Shown here: positions 29,600-32,475 of the stretch, one piece after another | Position numbering within the stretch: position 1 is the stretch's first letter | How the letters are laid out: every line of letters begins with the position of its first letter | Assembly (NCBI GenBank): GCA_035298385.1 | Contig: DATGYC010000133.1 | Coordinates: 1-32,475, forward strand | Length of the DNA: 32,475 nucleotides | DNA from: DATGYC01 sp035298385 | Lineage (GTDB): Bacteria; Bacillota; Sulfobacillia; Symbiobacteriales; Symbiobacteriaceae | Reading direction: 5' to 3' | Notes under the pieces: generated by a model | Told to the model about the DNA's origin: nothing | Seen by the model: the letters and a program-made list of their open reading frames with translations, nothing else | Databases searched by the model: none | Translations under genes and position numbers: made by a program

Positions 29600-30217
29600 T
29601 TAGGACTGCCACTCCCAGAACGCAGTGCCCCAGTCGGGATGCGTAAAGAGCATCTTGTTCGTGCCGGGGGTCAACGTAGGCATGTAGCCGATGTAGCCCT
29701 CGACCGTCTCGCCGGCCTTAACCGTGCCGGTGATTCGGTTCTTCTCCGTGTTGGTCGCCGCGGTCGACATGACGTAGGTCTTGGCGGCCACGTTGGCGAA
29801 CTTGAAGTGCTCGGTCAGGTTGATTGGGTAATCGACCGTGCCGGTATTCTTGATGTTGATCAAGACGAGCACGAAGGCGAGGCTGGTGTTGGGCGGTAGG
29901 CCCGGGGCCTTCGTCTTCTTGGTGAAGCTGACAACCTTCACCTCAAGCGGACCGACCTTGGCGACCTCACCGGCCTTGAGCGGGCCGAGGTCCACCTTCT
30001 GGAACTCCTGCTTGGGTGGCGCTGCGGATTGGCCAGGTTGGCCGGGAAGGGGCTGCGTGTTTGAACCAGTCCCACCTGTTCCACCGGTACCACCTGTTGC
30101 ACCACCGGTCGTCCCGGACGGCGTAGAGCCAACCGGGCCGGGAGGAGCCGAGTTCTTGCCGCAGCCTGCGGCTACCAGCATGACAAGGGCCAGGGCGAGA
30201 AGCATCTTCTTCTTCAT
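29600..30217 (-). CDS. Lipoprotein with a DUF4352-like domain
   Basis: This 205-residue lipoprotein has signal MKKKMLLALALVMLVAAGC with the lipobox Cys at about residue 19. A Gly/Thr/Pro-rich linker (residues 20-75, low complexity) follows, then an Ig-like beta domain of DUF4352 type (VGPLEVKVVSFTKKTK..., LVLINIKNTGTVDYPINL, GYIGYMP). These domains occur in many Gram-positive lipoproteins without assigned function. It starts 22 bases after the oppC stop with a GAAAGGAG SD, so it seems to be the last gene of the opp operon. A helper role for peptide uptake or the envelope is inference. Confidence 0.88.
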   Translation of the reverse strand: MKKKMLLALALVMLVAAGCGKNSAPPGPVGSTPSGTTGGATGGTGGTGGTGSNTQPLPGQPGQSAAPPKQEFQKVDLGPLKAGEVAKVGPLEVKVVSFTKKTKAPGLPPNTSLAFVLVLINIKNTGTVDYPINLTEHFKFANVAAKTYVMSTAATNTEKNRITGTVKAGETVEGYIGYMPTLTPGTNKMLFTHPDWGTAFWEWQS

Positions 30218-30239
30218 GGCTGAACGACTCCTTTCAGGG

Positions 30240-31160
30240 CTACCGCTTCAGTCGGGGGTCCATCGCGTCGCGGAGACCATCACCGACGAAGTTGACCGAG
30301 AGTACGGTCAGGAAGATCATCAGGCCAGGCGGTACCCACATCCAGGGCATCTTGGTCAGGACGATGATGTTGTTCGCCTCGGACAGGAGATTGCCCCAGG
30401 AAGGCGTCGGTACCTTGACGCCGAAGCCCAGGTACGAGAGCGCCGCCTCCGCCAGGATGATGCCGGCGATGCCCAGTGTGGCAGAGACGATGAGCGGCGG
30501 CATGGCGTTCGGCAGGATATGCCGGAAGATGATCCGCCTGGCAGGGGCGCCAGTCGCACGCGCTGCCTCCACGTAGTCTCGTTCGCGGAGCGAGAGGAAC
30601 TCGCCGCGAACGAGTCGAGACGGTCCTGGCCATCCGGTCAGGATGATCGCGAAGATCAGGTTCCGGACGCTTGGGCCGAAGATGGCGACCAAGGTCAGGG
30701 CGATCGGCAGGAACGGGAGGGAGGTGATGATGTCGACAAGGCGCATCAGAAGGTTGTCGACAAGACCACCAAAGTAGCCTGCGATCGAGCCGATGATCGT
30801 ACCGATGACCATGTTGGAGAGGACGGAGACGGCGGCGATCGTCAGCGAGACCTGACCGCCATAGAGCAGGCGGGTCAGGATGTCACGGCCGACCGAGTCG
30901 GTCCCGAGCGGGTGGCGAGCGCTGGGAATGGCACGAATCGCTGTCAGCTCGAACTCATCGCGGCCCCAGCCGAGCGTCAGCTTGGTGAGTGGCGCTGCGA
31001 AGATCGTGACCAGGACGATCAGCGTAAGTACGACCAAGCCGGTTACCGCCAACTTGTTGCGGCGGAAGCGGCGCCAGGCGTAGTACCAGAAGGAGCGCGC
31101 CTTCTGGCTCGCCTCCTGTTCAGTCTCTGTGGGAACAGATGGCTTCTTGAGTGCTTCCAC
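30240..31160 (-). CDS. Oligopeptide/dipeptide ABC transporter permease (OppC/DppC type)
   Basis: This 306-residue permease has an N-terminal OppC_N segment with the first helix (KLAVTGLVVLTLIVLVTIF) and a conserved HPLGTDSVGRDILTRLLYGG. The BPD_transp_1 helices and the EAA loop (SLRERDYVEAARATGAPARRI ... FRHILPNAMPP) follow. It works as a heterodimer with the OppB homologue encoded 12 bases upstream, importing peptides bound by the lipoprotein encoded further upstream. The GTG start has AGGAGGG 7 bases before it. No ATPase gene of the system is in the window. Confidence 0.94.
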   Translation of the reverse strand: MEALKKPSVPTETEQEASQKARSFWYYAWRRFRRNKLAVTGLVVLTLIVLVTIFAAPLTKLTLGWGRDEFELTAIRAIPSARHPLGTDSVGRDILTRLLYGGQVSLTIAAVSVLSNMVIGTIIGSIAGYFGGLVDNLLMRLVDIITSLPFLPIALTLVAIFGPSVRNLIFAIILTGWPGPSRLVRGEFLSLRERDYVEAARATGAPARRIIFRHILPNAMPPLIVSATLGIAGIILAEAALSYLGFGVKVPTPSWGNLLSEANNIIVLTKMPWMWVPPGLMIFLTVLSVNFVGDGLRDAMDPRLKR

Positions 31161-31172
31161 GTCTGAGCCCTC

Positions 31173-32123
31173 CTACGAGTACCGGATACGCGGGTCGACG
31201 ATGACGTAGAGGACGTCAGCCATCAGGTTACCTACCACAACCAAGAGGGCGAAGAACATGTTCGTCACCATCAGGAGGGGGAAGTCCCGGTTGTTAACCG
31301 CCTCGACCGTCAACTGCCCCATACCGGGCCAGGTGAAGAGGGTCTCGAAGATGACGGCGCCGCCGAAGAGGTCCGGTAGTGAGAAGCCCAACAGGGTGAC
31401 GATCGGAATCAGGGAGTTGCGGAAGGCGTGCTTGTAGATGACGATTCGCTCGCCGACGCCCTTGGAGCGCGCCGTCCGGATGTAATCCTGGCGCATCGTC
31501 TCCATCATGGAGGCGCGGGTATAGCGCGAGAAGGCGGCAATTTCACGCAGGCCGAGGACGATGGCGGGCAGGATTAGATGGTGGAGCATGTCCCAGATGT
31601 TGAAGGCTTCGCCTGGTGTCGTCATCTGGTTGGGTGGAACCCAGCGCAGCGTGTAGGCAAAGAAGAAAATCGCAACCAGCGCCGTGAAGAACGACGGCAA
31701 CGAGATTCCCATGAAGGCAAAGGTCGTTGCGGTGTAATCGACCAGCGAGTAGGGCCGGGTGGCTGAGATCACGCCAATGGGGATCGCCAAGCCAACGCCG
31801 ATTACGAATGCTGTCATGGTTAGGATGAGCGTGTTGGGAATCCGCTTCTTCAGCAGGGATGTGACCTCTTCGCCAGTGCGGAGGGAGTAACCCAGGTTAC
31901 CCTGGACCGTCTGCTTCACCCAGTTGACATACTGGAGGGGTAACGGCTTGTCGAGACCCGCGGCTGCCTTCATCCGGTCAATCGTGGCCTTGTTGACGCG
32001 AGGGCCAGCTAAGTAGGAGAACGGATCGCCAGGGGTGGCCTTGATGACGGCGAACATCAGGATCGAGACGCCAATCAAGATTGGGATCATCTGCAAAAGG
32101 CGGCGCAGGATGTACTGCCGCAC
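31173..32123 (-). CDS. Oligopeptide/dipeptide ABC transporter permease (OppB/DppB type)
   Basis: This 316-residue permease opens MRQYILRRLLQMIPILIGVS and shows the OppB mark PGDPF after the first helix. Six helices follow, then the EAA loop region (RQDYIRTARSKGVGERIV ... HAFRNSLIPI) and the C-terminal DPRIRYS. GTG at 32123 is chosen with AAAGGGGA 7 bases upstream; an ATG 18 bases earlier is possible but overlaps that SD. It lies between the binding protein and oppC genes, with a hairpin on its upstream side. Confidence 0.94.
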   Translation of the reverse strand: MRQYILRRLLQMIPILIGVSILMFAVIKATPGDPFSYLAGPRVNKATIDRMKAAAGLDKPLPLQYVNWVKQTVQGNLGYSLRTGEEVTSLLKKRIPNTLILTMTAFVIGVGLAIPIGVISATRPYSLVDYTATTFAFMGISLPSFFTALVAIFFFAYTLRWVPPNQMTTPGEAFNIWDMLHHLILPAIVLGLREIAAFSRYTRASMMETMRQDYIRTARSKGVGERIVIYKHAFRNSLIPIVTLLGFSLPDLFGGAVIFETLFTWPGMGQLTVEAVNNRDFPLLMVTNMFFALLVVVGNLMADVLYVIVDPRIRYS

Positions 32124-32155
32124 GGGCGTTTCCCCTTTCACGTGTGGGAGCAGGG

Positions 32156-32179
32156 GCGGCCCGGGTTTCCCCGGGCCGC
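32156..32179 (-). terminator. Hairpin between the binding protein and oppB genes
   Basis: A perfect 10-pair stem GCGGCCCGGG / CCCGGGCCGC with a 4-base loop and no T run. In opp operons such a site commonly makes transcripts of the binding protein more abundant than those of the permeases. Confidence 0.75.
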
Positions 32180-32207
32180 TGGCTCGCTCCGGTAGGCCTG
32201 ATCGTGC

Positions 32208-32475
32208 TTACTTGAGGTAGATGTCCTCGAGGTTCCACAGGTAGCCAACCGTGGTCGGCTTGAAGTTGCCGATCCGGTTGTTGCCCGTGATGAAGGCGTT
32301 CGGGCTGTAGAAGAGGTAGGCCGGGAGCTGATCAGCCCACTCCTGCGCCCACTCCTCGTAGATGGCAATCCGGCTCTCGATGTCGCCGGTCGCCTTACCA
32401 GCGGCGATCAGCTGCTCGGACTTGTCGGTCCACCACTGGGCGACGTTGAAGCCGCCGTCAACGGCAGAGGCCTTG
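32208..32475 (-). CDS. Peptide ABC transporter substrate-binding protein, C-terminal end (partial)
   Basis: The frame is open to the window edge, so the N-terminus lies beyond it. The 88 complete codons visible read from KASAVDGGFNVAQWWTDK to the end LWNLEDIYLK. They show the SBP_bac_5 C-terminal pattern: R-IAIYEEWAQEWADQLP (the helix preceding the closing Pro) then YLFYSPNAFITGNNRI. The family binds oligopeptides, dipeptides or nickel outside the membrane. It is the first visible gene of the operon, followed by the hairpin, oppB, oppC and the lipoprotein. Confidence 0.9.
   Translation of the reverse strand, partial: KASAVDGGFNVAQWWTDKSEQLIAAGKATGDIESRIAIYEEWAQEWADQLPAYLFYSPNAFITGNNRIGNFKPTTVGYLWNLEDIYLK

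Overview
The window reads as chromosomal DNA of a high-GC, probably spore-forming member of the Bacillota (Firmicutes), possibly Symbiobacterium-like. This lineage call is inference. Supporting signs are strong Shine-Dalgarno (SD) sites with many GTG and TTG starts, a Firmicutes-type LexA box before dinB, a perfect Spo0A-type box, a uvsE UV endonuclease, an SH3b/AMIN/Amidase_3 wall hydrolase, and lipoproteins. Genes are densely packed and most units end in a clear hairpin. I saw no insertion sequence, prophage, CRISPR array or rRNA.

Layout. 1-2.1 kb: the 3' end of a thiamine-diphosphate enzyme, a secreted coiled-coil protein, tRNA-Arg(CCT) with its own promoter, and a cysteine-free HesB/IscA-like protein. 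2.1-6.3 kb: a FtsX-type ABC transporter (ATPase and permease overlapping by 4 bases), divergent from a GDSL lipoprotein esterase. 6.3-7.6 kb: a TPR-only protein followed by a 44-residue secreted peptide, with a Spo0A-type box upstream. 7.6-10.4 kb: a NarL/DegS-type two-component pair, the regulator gene running into uvsE. 10.4-13.5 kb: a YpmS-like membrane protein, a second small secreted peptide and an acyl-CoA synthetase. 13.6-18 kb: an ABC-2 exporter, a lipoprotein phosphoesterase and a membrane glycosyltransferase.

18-23.6 kb: a tiny membrane protein, a 774-residue amidase, an aspartate aminotransferase and murD. 23.6-26.2 kb: dinB and ogt in an apparent SOS operon, overlapped at the end by a convergent subtilase gene. 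26.2-29.5 kb: an unknown 130-residue protein, a degenerate LCP-like membrane protein, and typA behind a near-perfect sigma-A promoter. 29.6-32.5 kb: an oligopeptide ABC transporter operon (binding protein, OppB, OppC) with a DUF4352-like lipoprotein at its end.

The most interesting candidate is the TPR protein plus secreted propeptide cassette (6.3-7.5 kb). Its architecture recalls RRNPP (Rap-Phr-like) peptide signalling. An Opp-type importer, the usual entry route for such peptides, lies at the far end of the window, but a link between them is only inferred. The 8-mer GGGCGCCC also recurs about thirty times, far more than base composition predicts. All counts were made by eye.
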